Assembly (NCBI GenBank): GCA_028281945.1
Contig: JANQIW010000107.1
Location: 61,663 to 125,662 of the forward strand
Reading direction: 5' to 3'
Source: Prochloraceae cyanobacterium PL24a_bin.78
GTDB lineage: Bacteria; Cyanobacteriota; Cyanobacteriia; Cyanobacteriales; JANQIW01
DNA: 64,000 nucleotides
Shown here piece by piece: positions 49,338 to 58,156 of the stretch. Each line of letters starts with the position of its first letter. Position 1 is the first letter of the stretch. A program made the position numbers and the translations under genes. A model generated the notes under the pieces. It did not search any database and was not told the DNA's origin. It saw nothing but the letters and a program-made list of their open reading frames with translations.

Positions 49338-49943
49338 TTAAACGGCAGCAAAATAAACTTTTGATTTAACAGGATCTGGAACCATTGTTTTGTCTCCTTC
49401 CTGCCAACCTGCTGGACAAACTTCATCGGGATGAGATTGTACATATTGAATAGCTTTAAGAGTTCGTAGTGTTTCATCTACGCTACGACCAAAAGAAAGA
49501 TTATTAATAGTAGAATGTTGAATAATTCCTTCTTTATCGATGATGAATAATCCACGCAATGCTACTCCTGCATCTGGATCTAAAACATTGTAAGCACTAC
49601 TAATATCTTTTTTGATATCAGAAACTAGAGGATATCTAATATCACCAATACCACCTTGTTTACGATCGGTTTGTATCCAAGCTAAGTGAGAAAATTCACT
49701 ATCTACTGAAGCACCAATAATTTCTGCATTGAGATCACTAAATTCTTCATAGCGATCGCTAAAAGCGATAATTTCTGTAGGGCAGACAAAAGTAAAATCA
49801 AGTGGATAGAAAAATAACACCACATACTGACCTTTATAATCTGACAATTTAATCGTCTTAAATTCTTGATCTACTACAGCGGTAGCTGTAAATTCTGGGG
49901 CTGCTTGACCTACTCTTAAACATCCTTCTGCGGCATTAACCAT
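49338..49943 (-). CDS. 2-Cys peroxiredoxin
   Basis: This is a 201-residue typical 2-Cys peroxiredoxin that reduces H2O2 and alkyl peroxides using thioredoxin. The peroxidatic Cys54 is in FTFVCPTE and the resolving Cys176 in EVCPAGW, near the C-terminus. [10 protein letters not shown] and a YF-type end (SKVYFAAV) suggest the sensitive eukaryote-like subgroup common in cyanobacteria, although the exact YF motif is modified. A strong AAGGAGA precedes the ATG. It is monocistronic between dnaJ-type and the tRNA. Confidence 0.95.
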   Translation of the reverse strand: MVNAAEGCLRVGQAAPEFTATAVVDQEFKTIKLSDYKGQYVVLFFYPLDFTFVCPTEIIAFSDRYEEFSDLNAEIIGASVDSEFSHLAWIQTDRKQGGIGDIRYPLVSDIKKDISSAYNVLDPDAGVALRGLFIIDKEGIIQHSTINNLSFGRSVDETLRTLKAIQYVQSHPDEVCPAGWQEGDKTMVPDPVKSKVYFAAV

Positions 49944-50107
49944 GGAGTTATTCTCCTTTTTTTGCGATCCGTGTAAATAAAATTAGATTTGCTAATAACA
50001 TTTAAACTATATCATAGTGGATTGTTTTTTGTTCACCTTTGCTCTATGGTGGTTAATTATTTTAGATGGAATTAATGTTGTAATTGTATAATATTTTAAT
50101 GAAGTTA

Positions 50108-50181
50108 TGGCTCAGGGCAGACTCGAACTGCCGACCTAGGGCTTATGAGTCCCCCGCTCTAACCAACTGAGCTACTGAGCC
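50108..50181 (-). tRNA. tRNA-Met (anticodon CAT)
   Basis: The minus-strand sequence folds as a 74-nt tRNA: acceptor GGCTCAG...CTGAGCC, D-arm with AGCTCAGTTGGTTAGAGC, anticodon loop CTCATAA, and T-arm ending GTTCGAGTCTGCC. CCA is not encoded. The general shape fits elongator tRNA-Met; a lysidine-type tRNA-Ile(CAU) cannot be fully excluded by eye. The anticodon stem has an A-G mismatch next to the loop and a G-U at its base. Confidence 0.93.
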
Positions 50182-50335
50182 TTATTTTGATGCTTTTCTT
50201 AATTATAAACAAAAATATTTAATTTGGCAAGTTTTTTGTCTGGATTATTTTCTAATTTTATCAACTACCCGGCCTAGTTTCAAAGAAGGATAAGGAAATC
50301 TTTTTGATATTTGATTTAAATCAAATTCTTATAAG

Positions 50336-50362
50336 GAAAAACCCAGAGTAAAATAACTCTGG
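50336..50362 (-). terminator. Intrinsic terminator of the LysM-M23 gene
   Basis: On the minus strand CCAGAGT and ACTCTGG form a perfect 7-bp stem with a 6-nt loop (plus 50343-50362), followed by GTTTTTCC. It lies 12 bp beyond the stop of the LysM-M23 gene, as expected of a rho-independent terminator. Confidence 0.75.
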
Positions 50363-50374
50363 TGAAGGTAAAAT

Positions 50375-51760
50375 TTATTTCCTTGGTAAAAAAGCCATGG
50401 GATTAGCAGCTCCTTTCCCTGGTGGATGAATTTCAAAATGTAGGTGAGGACCTGTACTAAAACCTGTACTACCCATTTCCGCTATTTGTTGACCTTGTTT
50501 GACCTTTTGCCCTTTACGTACCAAAATTCGGTTATTATGAGCATAAAGACTTAAACTACCATCAGGATGTTTGAGTTTAACTAATTTTCCAAAACCTCCG
50601 GAATTCCAACCAGCAGAAACTACTTCTCCAGCACCTGCTGCCATAATAGGTGTTCCAATAGGAGCGGCAATATCTATTCCTTTGTGGAGTCTACCCCAAC
50701 GCCAACCATAACCAGAAGTCATTACTCCTTTGGCTGGCCAAATATAGCCATCAAATTCTGGAGGCGTTTCTGGTAGGTAATTATCGGAAGATGAAAGAGG
50801 CGGTAATTCTGGTTTAACTGCTTCGATCATTTGATTGTGTCCATAACTTCTATGAACATTTCTGTTATTTGATGCTAGGTTATAATGATGGTTGTTTTCT
50901 TCTTCTAAGTTATTATTTGATCTTAGAGTTGGATTATTATCTAAATTTTGCTGTCTATTTAAGTACTCCAGACGCATTATCTTAATGTCTGTTTTTAATT
51001 TTTCTACATAAGCATCTAGATTTGTATCTGTTGTTGGCGCGACAGAACTGGATTGATTTTCCTGATCTTCTAATGGGAATAAAGGTCTTAATTTATTTTC
51101 TGAATCATTTGAGCTTACATCACTATCTATAAATCCCTCGTCTGTAAATGAGCCTCCCATACTCTTGAACGGCTTGTATTGAGAAATTTTATTTTGATTA
51201 AAAGATTTTTGAACTAAAATTGGTTTGGTTAATTTGGATGGGTTATTATTTTGTATTTGGGTTAAGTTGCTTTTATTATTGAGATTATCTGAGATAGTAA
51301 GATCAGAAATGGTTGAATTTTCTAATAAATTTGAGAGATTTTCAAGATTGTTAAAGGATAATTCAAAGTTTTGATCTATTAATTGGTATTGGTTTACACC
51401 GATATTCTGATTAATTTCTGCATCTATTGGTAGGGAAAATAGTAAGGTATCTTCTGATTTTAAATTGTTTTCAATTATGATAGGAATATTTAATTCTTGC
51501 CCTATTTGTAAAGAATGATAGTCAATTCCATGATTTGCTGAAGCAATGGCTTCTATGGTGATATTATAGTTTCGTGATAATGCCCAGAGGGTATCTCCAT
51601 CGGAAACAATATGTTTAATTCCCGGAAGACTAAAGCGTAAGTCTTGAATTTGTATTGTGGTAGTAGCTGCTTTTGCTTGATTACTTGGTATGAGAAATAA
51701 TGTTCCTGTTGTACTTATTGACATTGCTAAACTCAGCAACGCTACTTTTTGATAACTCAT
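50375..51760 (-). CDS. LysM-M23 peptidoglycan peptidase
   Basis: This is a 461-residue exported protein. A signal peptide (1-31, ending QAKA) is followed by one LysM domain (about 48-93; HIVSDGDTLWALSRNYNI) for peptidoglycan binding. A long low-complexity Asn/Ser-rich linker (about 100-320) and an M23 domain (335-455) follow. Metal ligands are visible in HKGIDIAAP, LYAHN and HLHFEIH. It probably cuts or activates cutting of peptidoglycan in the periplasm. A strong AAAGGAGG precedes the ATG and an intrinsic terminator follows the stop. Confidence 0.92.
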   Translation of the reverse strand: MSYQKVALLSLAMSISTTGTLFLIPSNQAKAATTTIQIQDLRFSLPGIKHIVSDGDTLWALSRNYNITIEAIASANHGIDYHSLQIGQELNIPIIIENNLKSEDTLLFSLPIDAEINQNIGVNQYQLIDQNFELSFNNLENLSNLLENSTISDLTISDNLNNKSNLTQIQNNNPSKLTKPILVQKSFNQNKISQYKPFKSMGGSFTDEGFIDSDVSSNDSENKLRPLFPLEDQENQSSSVAPTTDTNLDAYVEKLKTDIKIMRLEYLNRQQNLDNNPTLRSNNNLEEENNHHYNLASNNRNVHRSYGHNQMIEAVKPELPPLSSSDNYLPETPPEFDGYIWPAKGVMTSGYGWRWGRLHKGIDIAAPIGTPIMAAGAGEVVSAGWNSGGFGKLVKLKHPDGSLSLYAHNNRILVRKGQKVKQGQQIAEMGSTGFSTGPHLHFEIHPPGKGAANPMAFLPRK

Positions 51761-52105
51761 GAAGTTTTCCTCCTTTAAAATTTTGTAATTATAATTTTTG
51801 CTAGAAAGATAATTCCCGATTATTCTGAAATTGTGATCAAATTATAAATAAGGTATTCTAACTCAATATCCTAATCCAGTGGGCTGTATTTTTGATCGAA
51901 TCTTCATAAAATCATGGAATTAATTTTTTTAATAATTGTCAAGATTGATATAAAAATTATTAATGGCTAATATTTTAATTTCCTATATTGGAAAAATTCT
52001 TAATTTACACAATCTTTATCTTTTTTTAATACTCATTCTGTCAAAAATCATACCAAAATTTAATTATTTTTAAACTAAATTTTCCAATTCCAATCTAATC
52101 TGGAT
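51761..52105. other. Intergenic, AT-rich
   Basis: The gap is 345 bp upstream of the LysM-M23 gene and downstream of trmL. It is plain AT-rich sequence; the LysM-M23 promoter must lie at its left end. No hairpin, repeat or small gene is supported. Confidence 0.5.
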
Positions 52106-52570
52106 TTAATCTTGATAAAAATTCAGTTGGCGAAGGGCTTCAAATAAAGCTATAGCAGTACTTACGGAAAGATTAAGACTGCGAACTTTGGGCTGTATCA
52201 TGGGAATATATAAAGTTTGATGGCATTGTTGCAAAACTTCTGGAGGTAATCCTGCTGTTTCACAACCAAATAATAACCAATCATTTGGTTCATATTGCCA
52301 TTGAGAATAATCATAATTCCCTCGCACACTAAATCCAATTAATCTTCCTCCCAGAGATGCTTGGATGTTATAAAAACTTGGTAAATTTTCATGGTAGTGT
52401 AAATCCACTAAAGGCCAATAATCTAAACCTGCTCTTTTCAAGTAACGATCGCTTATGGAAAAACCTAGAGGCCCTACTAAATGTAATGGTGTGCTTGTTG
52501 CGGCACAAGTTCGGGCAATATTACCAGTGTTAGGAGGAATTTCTGGTTGAACTAAAACCACTTGTGGCAT
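52106..52570 (-). CDS. trmL: tRNA (cytidine(34)-2'-O)-methyltransferase
   Basis: This is a 154-residue SPOUT-fold methyltransferase that 2'-O-methylates the wobble base of certain leucine tRNAs. LVQPEIPPNTGNIARTCAAT at the N-terminus and the knot region (LLFGCETAGLPPE, then IPMIQPKVRSLNLSVSTAIALFEALRQL) match TrmL at normal length. It lies 48 bp downstream of gshA on the same strand and is likely co-transcribed with it. Confidence 0.93.
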   Translation of the reverse strand: MPQVVLVQPEIPPNTGNIARTCAATSTPLHLVGPLGFSISDRYLKRAGLDYWPLVDLHYHENLPSFYNIQASLGGRLIGFSVRGNYDYSQWQYEPNDWLLFGCETAGLPPEVLQQCHQTLYIPMIQPKVRSLNLSVSTAIALFEALRQLNFYQD

Positions 52571-52618
52571 GAATTATCTATTTTTTCTGATTTTCTAAAG
52601 TTTAATAAGGAGTTTAGT

Positions 52619-53794
52619 TTATGCTGCTAATAACTCTGGACACAATTTATCTTCTAAATCTTGTTCTCTTGCTGCGGTTAGTGCAACTGCTGATTGCATA
52701 ATTTCGGCTATATTTTTTCCAGATTCATATTCTTCTAACCAGTTGATGGCTTGATTTCCATTTTTTAGGATATTTTTTATTGGTGAAAGAAAACAACTAA
52801 ACCCTGATTTTTTGGCTATGGGTTTGACTTCTTCGTATATTTCTGCGATCCAATCTCTGGCTATTATTGGTTTATGATCTTGCCAATGATTTAACTGGGC
52901 ATCTAAGCTGTAATGTGCTGCTGCTGCTTCATTTTTATCTGTTATGTCTATTAGATTTTCTGGGTTGAATTTACTTATTTTTAGTGGATCTAAATTAATA
53001 TCTTCTATTACTTGAATTAATCTTGCTTCTAGTAAGGCAATTACTGCTAATAATTTGATTGGTTCTATGATTAAATCACAAATTCGTAACTCTAAACGAT
53101 TGAGATCATAAGGTCGGCCATCGCCATTTGGTCTAACGGAAGTCCATAAATGACGAACATTTTGCATTTTTCCCTCTACTATTTGAGTATTTGTCCAATT
53201 TATAAAGTGAGCATGGCTCTCAAATAAGGGTACATTTACTGGTGTTTTAGGAAACATTTGCCACCGGGTAGAATGACTACCAGTTACTTGACCATCGAGA
53301 AAGGGTGATGATGCTGAAAGAGCTAAATATAAAGGTGCTTCTAATCTAATTAAGCGAATTGCTTGCATTAATTTTTCTGGATCACTAATGCCAATATTGA
53401 TATGAATACTCGCGGTAACTACTTTAGTGTGGTAAGTTTCTTCTATATAACTGTGATAAGGATTATTGGGATCGGAACGATAAAAGTTTTTACTATCACC
53501 CAATGATAAAGTAGACCCTGGTATTATGGTATAGTTTCCTAATTTTTGTAAATATTCTCTCAGTTTCTGACGGGGTTTGAGAATGGCGCATAAAAGACGA
53601 TCGTAAGAACAATAGGGTGCGGTAGTATATTCTACATTTCTATTATCTGGCTCTCGAACAAATCCTCCTAAGTCTCGAACGATTTGATCAGAGAAACCAA
53701 CGATTTTGCCATCAGGAGTTCCTGTATATATTTCTACTTCAATGCCTTTAGATAGTCGCAAAATTCCTCCTTTGTTCTGGGGAGTATTAATCAT
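52619..53794 (-). CDS. gshA: Glutamate-cysteine ligase, cyanobacterial type
   Basis: This is a 391-residue enzyme for the first step of glutathione synthesis. The N-terminus (LSKGIEVEIYTGTPDGKIVGFS), HTKVVTASIHINIGI, SSPFLDGQVTGSHSTRWQMFPKTP and VRPNGDGRPYDLNRLELRICDLI match what I remember of the cyanobacterial GshA family, a branch distinct from the proteobacterial and plant enzymes. Length is normal. trmL follows it. The partner gshB is not in the window. Confidence 0.93.
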   Translation of the reverse strand: MINTPQNKGGILRLSKGIEVEIYTGTPDGKIVGFSDQIVRDLGGFVREPDNRNVEYTTAPYCSYDRLLCAILKPRQKLREYLQKLGNYTIIPGSTLSLGDSKNFYRSDPNNPYHSYIEETYHTKVVTASIHINIGISDPEKLMQAIRLIRLEAPLYLALSASSPFLDGQVTGSHSTRWQMFPKTPVNVPLFESHAHFINWTNTQIVEGKMQNVRHLWTSVRPNGDGRPYDLNRLELRICDLIIEPIKLLAVIALLEARLIQVIEDINLDPLKISKFNPENLIDITDKNEAAAAHYSLDAQLNHWQDHKPIIARDWIAEIYEEVKPIAKKSGFSCFLSPIKNILKNGNQAINWLEEYESGKNIAEIMQSAVALTAAREQDLEDKLCPELLAA

Positions 53795-53968
53795 ATCATG
53801 TTTTGTTGATTTGGGGGTTTAATTGACTACCCTCTATTATTATAGCATAAATTATGAAATTCTTAAAAAAATAGAAAAATAGATACACTAGATACCAAAT
53901 TCAATTTTGAGTTACTATAGGATAATAGACTTGTATTTAATAAAATGAAAATAACAGTATTACCCTAA

Positions 53969-54244
53969 ATGTCAAGTATTTATTCTCAAGGAAAATCGAC
54001 TATTACGCATAATTTAAATTCTCAGGAAATAGAATCTTGGAAACCAAGCAAAGGAATGGAACAAAATATTTCCTTAAAAACAGGGAAAACTTTTGTTTGT
54101 GATGATAATATTCTTAGATTCACCAAGTCTTATCCAGCATCTTCCCAAGTAGAATACTTGCACTTACACACTGAAATAGATTTATTATTGCAGGAATTAC
54201 AAACCCTTAAACAAAAAAAATTAATCGATGACAAATTTGAATAA
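53969..54244 (+). CDS. Small conserved protein, unknown function
   Basis: This is a 91-residue soluble protein, polar at the N-terminus, with a C-terminal helix with coiled-coil character (VEYLHLHTEIDLLLQELQTLKQKK). I recognise no family for certain. It lies 79 bp upstream of ycf23 on the same strand and may share its transcript. A frame of this length with a clear helix is probably real; the start could also be internal. Confidence 0.55.
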   Translation: MSSIYSQGKSTITHNLNSQEIESWKPSKGMEQNISLKTGKTFVCDDNILRFTKSYPASSQVEYLHLHTEIDLLLQELQTLKQKKLIDDKFE

Positions 54245-54323
54245 TTACAATCGGGTAACCTGTCAAGTTTATTGTTCAGAATAATGTTAAAAATTTTTAA
54301 ATTAGGAGAAAGTAAATTCAGTT

Positions 54324-55088
54324 ATGAGCATAAATTCTAAATTACAAACTGCTTTTTCAAAACAAAATGCTGTCAAAATTATCAGTGGTTTAAATAATTT
54401 CGACACGGCTAAGGTAATTTTAATCGTAAAAGCCGCAGAAGCTGGAGGCGCGACTTTTGTTGATATCGCAGCTAAGCCAGAATTAGTGAAGACAATTCGT
54501 GATTTAACTAATTTACCCATTTGTGTATCGGCGGTAAAACCATCTGCTTTTGTCAAGGCGGTAGATGCTGGTGCGGATTGTATTGAGATTGGTAATTTTG
54601 ATTGTTTTTATGCCCAAGGAATTCGTTTTGAGGCAGAGGAAGTTTTAGCAATAACTAAAGAAACTAGAAAGCTTTTACCTTCTATTCCTCTTTCTGTGAC
54701 TGTGCCTCATATTTTACCTTTAGATGAGCAAGTTGATTTAGCTCAAAGTTTGGTAGATGCTGGTGCGGATATTATTCAAACTGAAGGTGGTGTAAGTAGT
54801 CAACCTACTAAAAGAGGGGTTTTAGGTTTAATTGAGAAAGCGACTCCTACTTTAGCTGCTGCTTATAGTATTTCTCGTGCAGTTTCTGTGCCGGTTTTAT
54901 GTGCTTCTGGTTTGTCTGATGTAACTGTTTCTATGGCTATTGCGGCTGGTGCTTCTGGTGTGGGTATCGGTAGTGCCATTAATCAATTGGATAACTATTT
55001 AGCTATGGTGGCAGCGGTAAGAAGTATTGTGGAATCTGTTAATGATGTGAAGCAATTATCAAAAGTTCCTGTGGGAGCTTCACACTAA
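54324..55088 (+). CDS. ycf23: Ycf23 / DUF561 TIM-barrel protein
   Basis: This is a 254-residue TIM-barrel-like protein found in cyanobacteria and red-lineage plastids. Barrel strands show as VKIISGLNNFD, ATFVDIAA, LPICVSAVKPS, CIEIGNFD, LSVTVPHILPL, IIQTEGG, VPVLCASGLS and ASGVGIGSAIN. The glycine-rich end resembles a phosphate-binding loop. Its exact function is unproven. GGAGA lies 15 nt before the ATG, a little far. Confidence 0.88.
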   Translation: MSINSKLQTAFSKQNAVKIISGLNNFDTAKVILIVKAAEAGGATFVDIAAKPELVKTIRDLTNLPICVSAVKPSAFVKAVDAGADCIEIGNFDCFYAQGIRFEAEEVLAITKETRKLLPSIPLSVTVPHILPLDEQVDLAQSLVDAGADIIQTEGGVSSQPTKRGVLGLIEKATPTLAAAYSISRAVSVPVLCASGLSDVTVSMAIAAGASGVGIGSAINQLDNYLAMVAAVRSIVESVNDVKQLSKVPVGASH

Positions 55089-55214
55089 ATCTAATTTTAG
55101 CTTAAGTATTTTTATACTAAAATGAGATTTTAAGTATAAACTATTAGCTATTGGTGTTTGAATTAATAGCTAGTAGTTCTCGTTTTTTGTGGTAAATGTA
55201 TGTATGGTGGTAAT

Positions 55215-56363
55215 TTAGATAGAATCTAAAGAGTCTTTTAAACCATAAACTATTTGTTGTTGTTCTTCTAATGATAAACTTATGAACATGGGTAAGGATA
55301 AAACTTGAGATGATATTCTCTCAGATATTGGGAATTTTCCTTTTTTATACCCAAATTTTTGATAAACAGGTTGTAAGTGTAAGGGTAAGGGATAATATAC
55401 CATGGTACTAATACCATTTTCTTGAAGCTTTTGACGAATTCGATCGCGATATGAAGATAGGCTTTCTTCGAGATATTTTCCTTTATATCTAATTTTAATT
55501 GTATATTGATTCCAAACGCTATTATTTTCTGGGGAAAAAAGAGGGGTTTCAATCTGCTTGATGGGGGCAAGTAATTCTTGATAATTAGCAGCTATTTCAC
55601 GGCGTTGTTGATTCCAATCATCTAATAATGGCAATTTGATTTGCAAAATTCCTGCTTGAATGGTATCTAAACGGCTATTGATTCCAGTACGATCGTGTTG
55701 ATAACGTACACTACTACCATGTTCTTTAAGCATTCTAGCAGATTGAGCAATGGAAGTATTATTAGTTGTCAAAGCTCCACCATCTCCAAATGCCCCCAAA
55801 TTTTTGGTGGGAAAAAAACTAAAACAACCCACGTCTCCAATACTGCCTAATCTCTGATGATTCCATTGGGCACCTGTGGCTTGGGCGCAATCTTCGATGA
55901 CGAAGAGATTATGTTTGGAGGCAATAGCCATTAGCTGTGTCATATTAACAGGTTGACCAAAAAGATGCACTGGAATTATGGCTTTGGTTTTATTAGTAAT
56001 GGCTGATTCTATAGCATCAACATTGAGATTAAAGGTTTCTGATTGGATATCTACAAATACAGGTTTGGCTCCAACTCTAACAATTACTTCTGTAGTGGCA
56101 ATAAAAGTAAAAGGAGTGGTAATTACTTCGTCTCCTTCCCCAATATTAAGGGCACGCATTGCTAAATAAAGGGCATCTGTACCTGAATTGCAACTAACAC
56201 ATTGACTAACTCCTATATATTCTGCAAATTGTTGCTCGAAATTAGCCACGATTTCACCACCAATATAACGTCCAGAATTCAGGATTTCTAGTACTTTGGC
56301 GGCAGTTTCTTCTTTAATTTGTTGGTATTGTCGTTTAAGATCTATAGGAGGGATTTTTATCAC
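55215..56363 (-). CDS. DegT/DnrJ/EryC1-family sugar aminotransferase
   Basis: This is a 382-residue PLP-dependent aminotransferase or dehydratase of nucleotide-sugar pathways. PLP lysine is Lys187 in FFPTKNLGAFGDGGAL, which favours true aminotransferase activity over the His-containing dehydratases. NSGTDALYLAMRAL, TPFTFIAT, VIEDCAQATGA and YQHDRTGINSRLDTIQAGIL are family motifs. It starts at GTG 56363, divergent from the FetB-like gene with 55 bp between. No other surface-sugar gene lies nearby, so the substrate is open. Confidence 0.9.
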   Translation of the reverse strand: MIKIPPIDLKRQYQQIKEETAAKVLEILNSGRYIGGEIVANFEQQFAEYIGVSQCVSCNSGTDALYLAMRALNIGEGDEVITTPFTFIATTEVIVRVGAKPVFVDIQSETFNLNVDAIESAITNKTKAIIPVHLFGQPVNMTQLMAIASKHNLFVIEDCAQATGAQWNHQRLGSIGDVGCFSFFPTKNLGAFGDGGALTTNNTSIAQSARMLKEHGSSVRYQHDRTGINSRLDTIQAGILQIKLPLLDDWNQQRREIAANYQELLAPIKQIETPLFSPENNSVWNQYTIKIRYKGKYLEESLSSYRDRIRQKLQENGISTMVYYPLPLHLQPVYQKFGYKKGKFPISERISSQVLSLPMFISLSLEEQQQIVYGLKDSLDSI

Positions 56364-56418
56364 TAGCTTTTTTACTAAGAATTTATAGAAAATTTTAAAT
56401 TAATTTTGGTTATAGTTT

Positions 56419-57195
56419 ATGTCTTTAATTGAATTAGATTTTATTGATTTAATTTGGGCTTTGATCATGATAGGAATTACCATCGCTCTTTCATTATGGC
56501 AAGGTTTAGGTTTGGAGATAAAATTGGTTTTGGCTGCTGGGAGAACTTTATTTCAACTTTTAGCTATTGGTTTGCTTTTGGATGTGATTTTTACTTTAAA
56601 CAGTCCTATCTATGTGTTAATTATCATAGCAGTAATGCTTACTATTTCTGCTCAAATTGTCCGTAATCGCATTGGGAAAAGGATTAAAGGGTTATTCCCT
56701 GTGGTTTGGGGATCGATTTTTGTGGGTTGTTTTGTAGTTGTTGGTTATACAATTGTTTTAATTATTCAGCCTTCCATTTGGTATGAGCCTCAATATTTAA
56801 TTCCTTTGGTGGGTTTAGTTTTGGCTAGTGGGATGACTTCTGCTAGTTTGGCGGGGGAAAGGTTGGTTAATACTATTAAGAATTATCGTCTGGAAATTGA
56901 AACTCATCTGTGTTTGGGTGCAACTCCACTACAAGCTATTTTGGCTTATAAAAAGGAGGCGATTCGGGTTAGTTTGATTCCTGTTTTAAATCAGATGATG
57001 GTGGTGGGTTTTGTTAGTCTTCCTGGGATTTTTACTGGACAAGTTTTGTCTGGAATTCCTCCGATAGAGGCTGCTTCTTATCAAATTTTAGTTTTGTTTA
57101 TGTTGGTATTGAGTAATTTGATTACGGTTTTATTGGTTACTGCTGGTGTTTATCGTCGCTTTTTTAATGATGATTTCCAATTGATTTTGCCTTAA
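56419..57195 (+). CDS. FetB-like (UPF0014) ABC transporter permease
   Basis: This is a 258-residue membrane protein with about seven hydrophobic helices, matching UPF0014/FetB by length and motifs (AAGRTLFQLLAIGLLLDVIF, GMTSASLAGERL, CLGATPLQAI, NQMMVVGFVSLPGIFTGQVLSG). In E. coli, FetB works with the ATPase FetA in iron export. No FetA-type ATPase gene is next to it or anywhere in the window, so the partner is encoded elsewhere or absent. A large hairpin begins 18 bp after the stop and could end its transcript. Confidence 0.88.
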   Translation: MSLIELDFIDLIWALIMIGITIALSLWQGLGLEIKLVLAAGRTLFQLLAIGLLLDVIFTLNSPIYVLIIIAVMLTISAQIVRNRIGKRIKGLFPVVWGSIFVGCFVVVGYTIVLIIQPSIWYEPQYLIPLVGLVLASGMTSASLAGERLVNTIKNYRLEIETHLCLGATPLQAILAYKKEAIRVSLIPVLNQMMVVGFVSLPGIFTGQVLSGIPPIEAASYQILVLFMLVLSNLITVLLVTAGVYRRFFNDDFQLILP

Positions 57196-57213
57196 TCTAG
57201 TTTCTCTAAAAGT

Positions 57214-57291
57214 AGAAAAGCCCCTGAGAGTCTTGCCATGTTTCGACCTCAAGGACTTTTCTTTTTTTCGCTCATTCCTACTCCTCACACA
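57214..57291 (-). ncRNA. Structured small transcription unit, copy 1
   Basis: Read on the minus strand: TGACA-N10-TGTCA inverted repeat (57335-57354), a TATACT box (57295-57300), the leader GTGTGTGAGGAGTAGGAATG, then a long hairpin (57214-57262, loop TTGCCATGTTTC on plus) followed by T residues. The unit would give an RNA of about 75-80 nt. An ATG at 57275 with GAGGAG before it opens a 9-codon frame ending TGA (MSEKKKSP), out of phase with copies 2-4. On the plus strand the hairpin followed by CTTTTTTT can also end the FetB-like transcript. Confidence 0.5.
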
Positions 57292-57407
57292 CTTAGTATA
57301 GTAGGGGTAAAAATTTCATGGAATTTTGCAATGGTGACACTTTCTTGATTGTCATATTAAGATCTTGGGATATTAAGATCATTTTATCCATTAGTAAGAT
57401 AGACTTA

Positions 57408-57500
57408 GGTGGGGAGGAGACAAGGAGGACAAGGAGGACAAGGGAGATAGGTTTTAGATCGAGAACCCACTAATTTTTGAAACTTTTAACTCTATCATCA
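57408..57500 (+). repeat. Dispersed repeat between sRNA copies 1 and 2
   Basis: GGTGGGGAGGAGACAAGGAGG leads into ACAAGGGAGATAGGTTTTAG, GAGAACCCACTAATTTTTG and TTTTAACTCTATCATC. It matches the block at 893-970 in order and sequence and is related, inverted, to 44610-44690. It sits in the spacer of the sRNA-like array, so it inserted into, or arose in, the gap between two copies. Confidence 0.7.
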
Positions 57501-57534
57501 TTAAAGACTTTCTTGGTATAAGATCCCTGAAAAC

Positions 57535-57613
57535 AGAAAAATCCCTGAGAGTCTTGCCATGTTTCGACCTCAAGGATTCTTCTTTTTTTTTGTTCATTCC
57601 TACTCCTCACACA
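57535..57613 (-). ncRNA. Structured small transcription unit, copy 2
   Basis: The order is the same as copy 1: inverted repeat at 57657-57676, -10-like box CATGCT (57617-57622), and GTGTGAGGAGTAGGAATG with its ATG at 57597. The hairpin spans 57535-57583 and is followed on the minus strand by CTGTTTTC. The ATG frame continues for 47 codons (MNKKKEESLRSKHGKTLRDF...) to a stop at 57454, reading through the hairpin. Confidence 0.5.
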
Positions 57614-57711
57614 CTTAGCATGTTAGGGGGAATTTTTTAATAGAATTTTGCAATGGTGACACTTTCTTGATTGTCATATTAAGATCTTGGGATATTAAGA
57701 TCCCTCAAAAC

Positions 57712-57790
57712 AGAAAAACCCCTGAGAGTCTTGCCGTGTTTCGACCTCAAGGATTCTTCTGTTTTTTTGCTCATTCCTACTCCTCACACA
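57712..57790 (-). ncRNA. Structured small transcription unit, copy 3
   Basis: Inverted repeat at 57834-57853, -10-like TATTCT (57794-57799), leader GTGTGAGGAGTAGGAATG with ATG at 57774, hairpin 57712-57760. The frame has 31 codons (MSKKTEESLRSKHGKTLRGF...) and ends at 57679. It lies 177 bp from copy 2, so these two are a direct tandem pair, with homology extending into AAGATCCCT and AAAACAG beyond the hairpin. Confidence 0.5.
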
Positions 57791-57897
57791 CTTAGAATAT
57801 TAATTGAAAAAAATTAAAGAGTAATTTCTATTGTGACACTTTTTTAACTGTCATAGTTATCAAGGGCTTGTTTTTCTTTAATAGTGATATAGATAGG

Positions 57898-58139
57898 AAA
57901 TGGGGGAATGGGGGATTGGGAAGAGTAGGAGGATTGGGGAGAGTAGGGAGAATTAAAAAGTATATCTTAATTAATTATTACTTATTACCTATTACTTATT
58001 ACTTATTACTTAAATCTTGGATGGGGGAATGGGGGATTGGGAAGACTTGGTAAACAAGAAAGAATTTAGTATATATTCTTACTTGAGACTTGAGACTTAA
58101 AAAGGATTTAGGATTTTCAAACTCTATCATAATTTTTGA
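57898..58139. repeat. Composite heptamer repeat between sRNA copies 3 and 4
   Basis: G-rich units (TGGGGGAATGGGGGATTGGG) flank the TTACTTATTACC-type core and the junction TTAAATCTTGGATGGGGG. Two ACTTGAG-type heptamers (about 58080-58096) and an AAACTCTATCATAATTTTTG element close it. It is the same composite as 29626-29847 and 62347-62526. Confidence 0.8.
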
Positions 58140-58156
58140 AAATTTATATAATTACT

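Noticed and set aside
50108..50181. tRNA-Ile with lysidine-modified CAU anticodon
   Set aside because: Acceptor stem and general sequence look more like elongator tRNA-Met, though this cannot be settled by eye.
57280..57290. Calling the array copies outright as Yfr1 genes on the plus strand
   Set aside because: The 11-nt core is present, but no terminator follows it at Yfr1 spacing, while -10-like boxes and a terminal hairpin fit the minus strand better. Kept as an alternative in the findings.
57868..58053. 61-codon plus-strand frame after the third array copy
   Set aside because: It runs through the composite heptamer repeat and reads as repeat translation.
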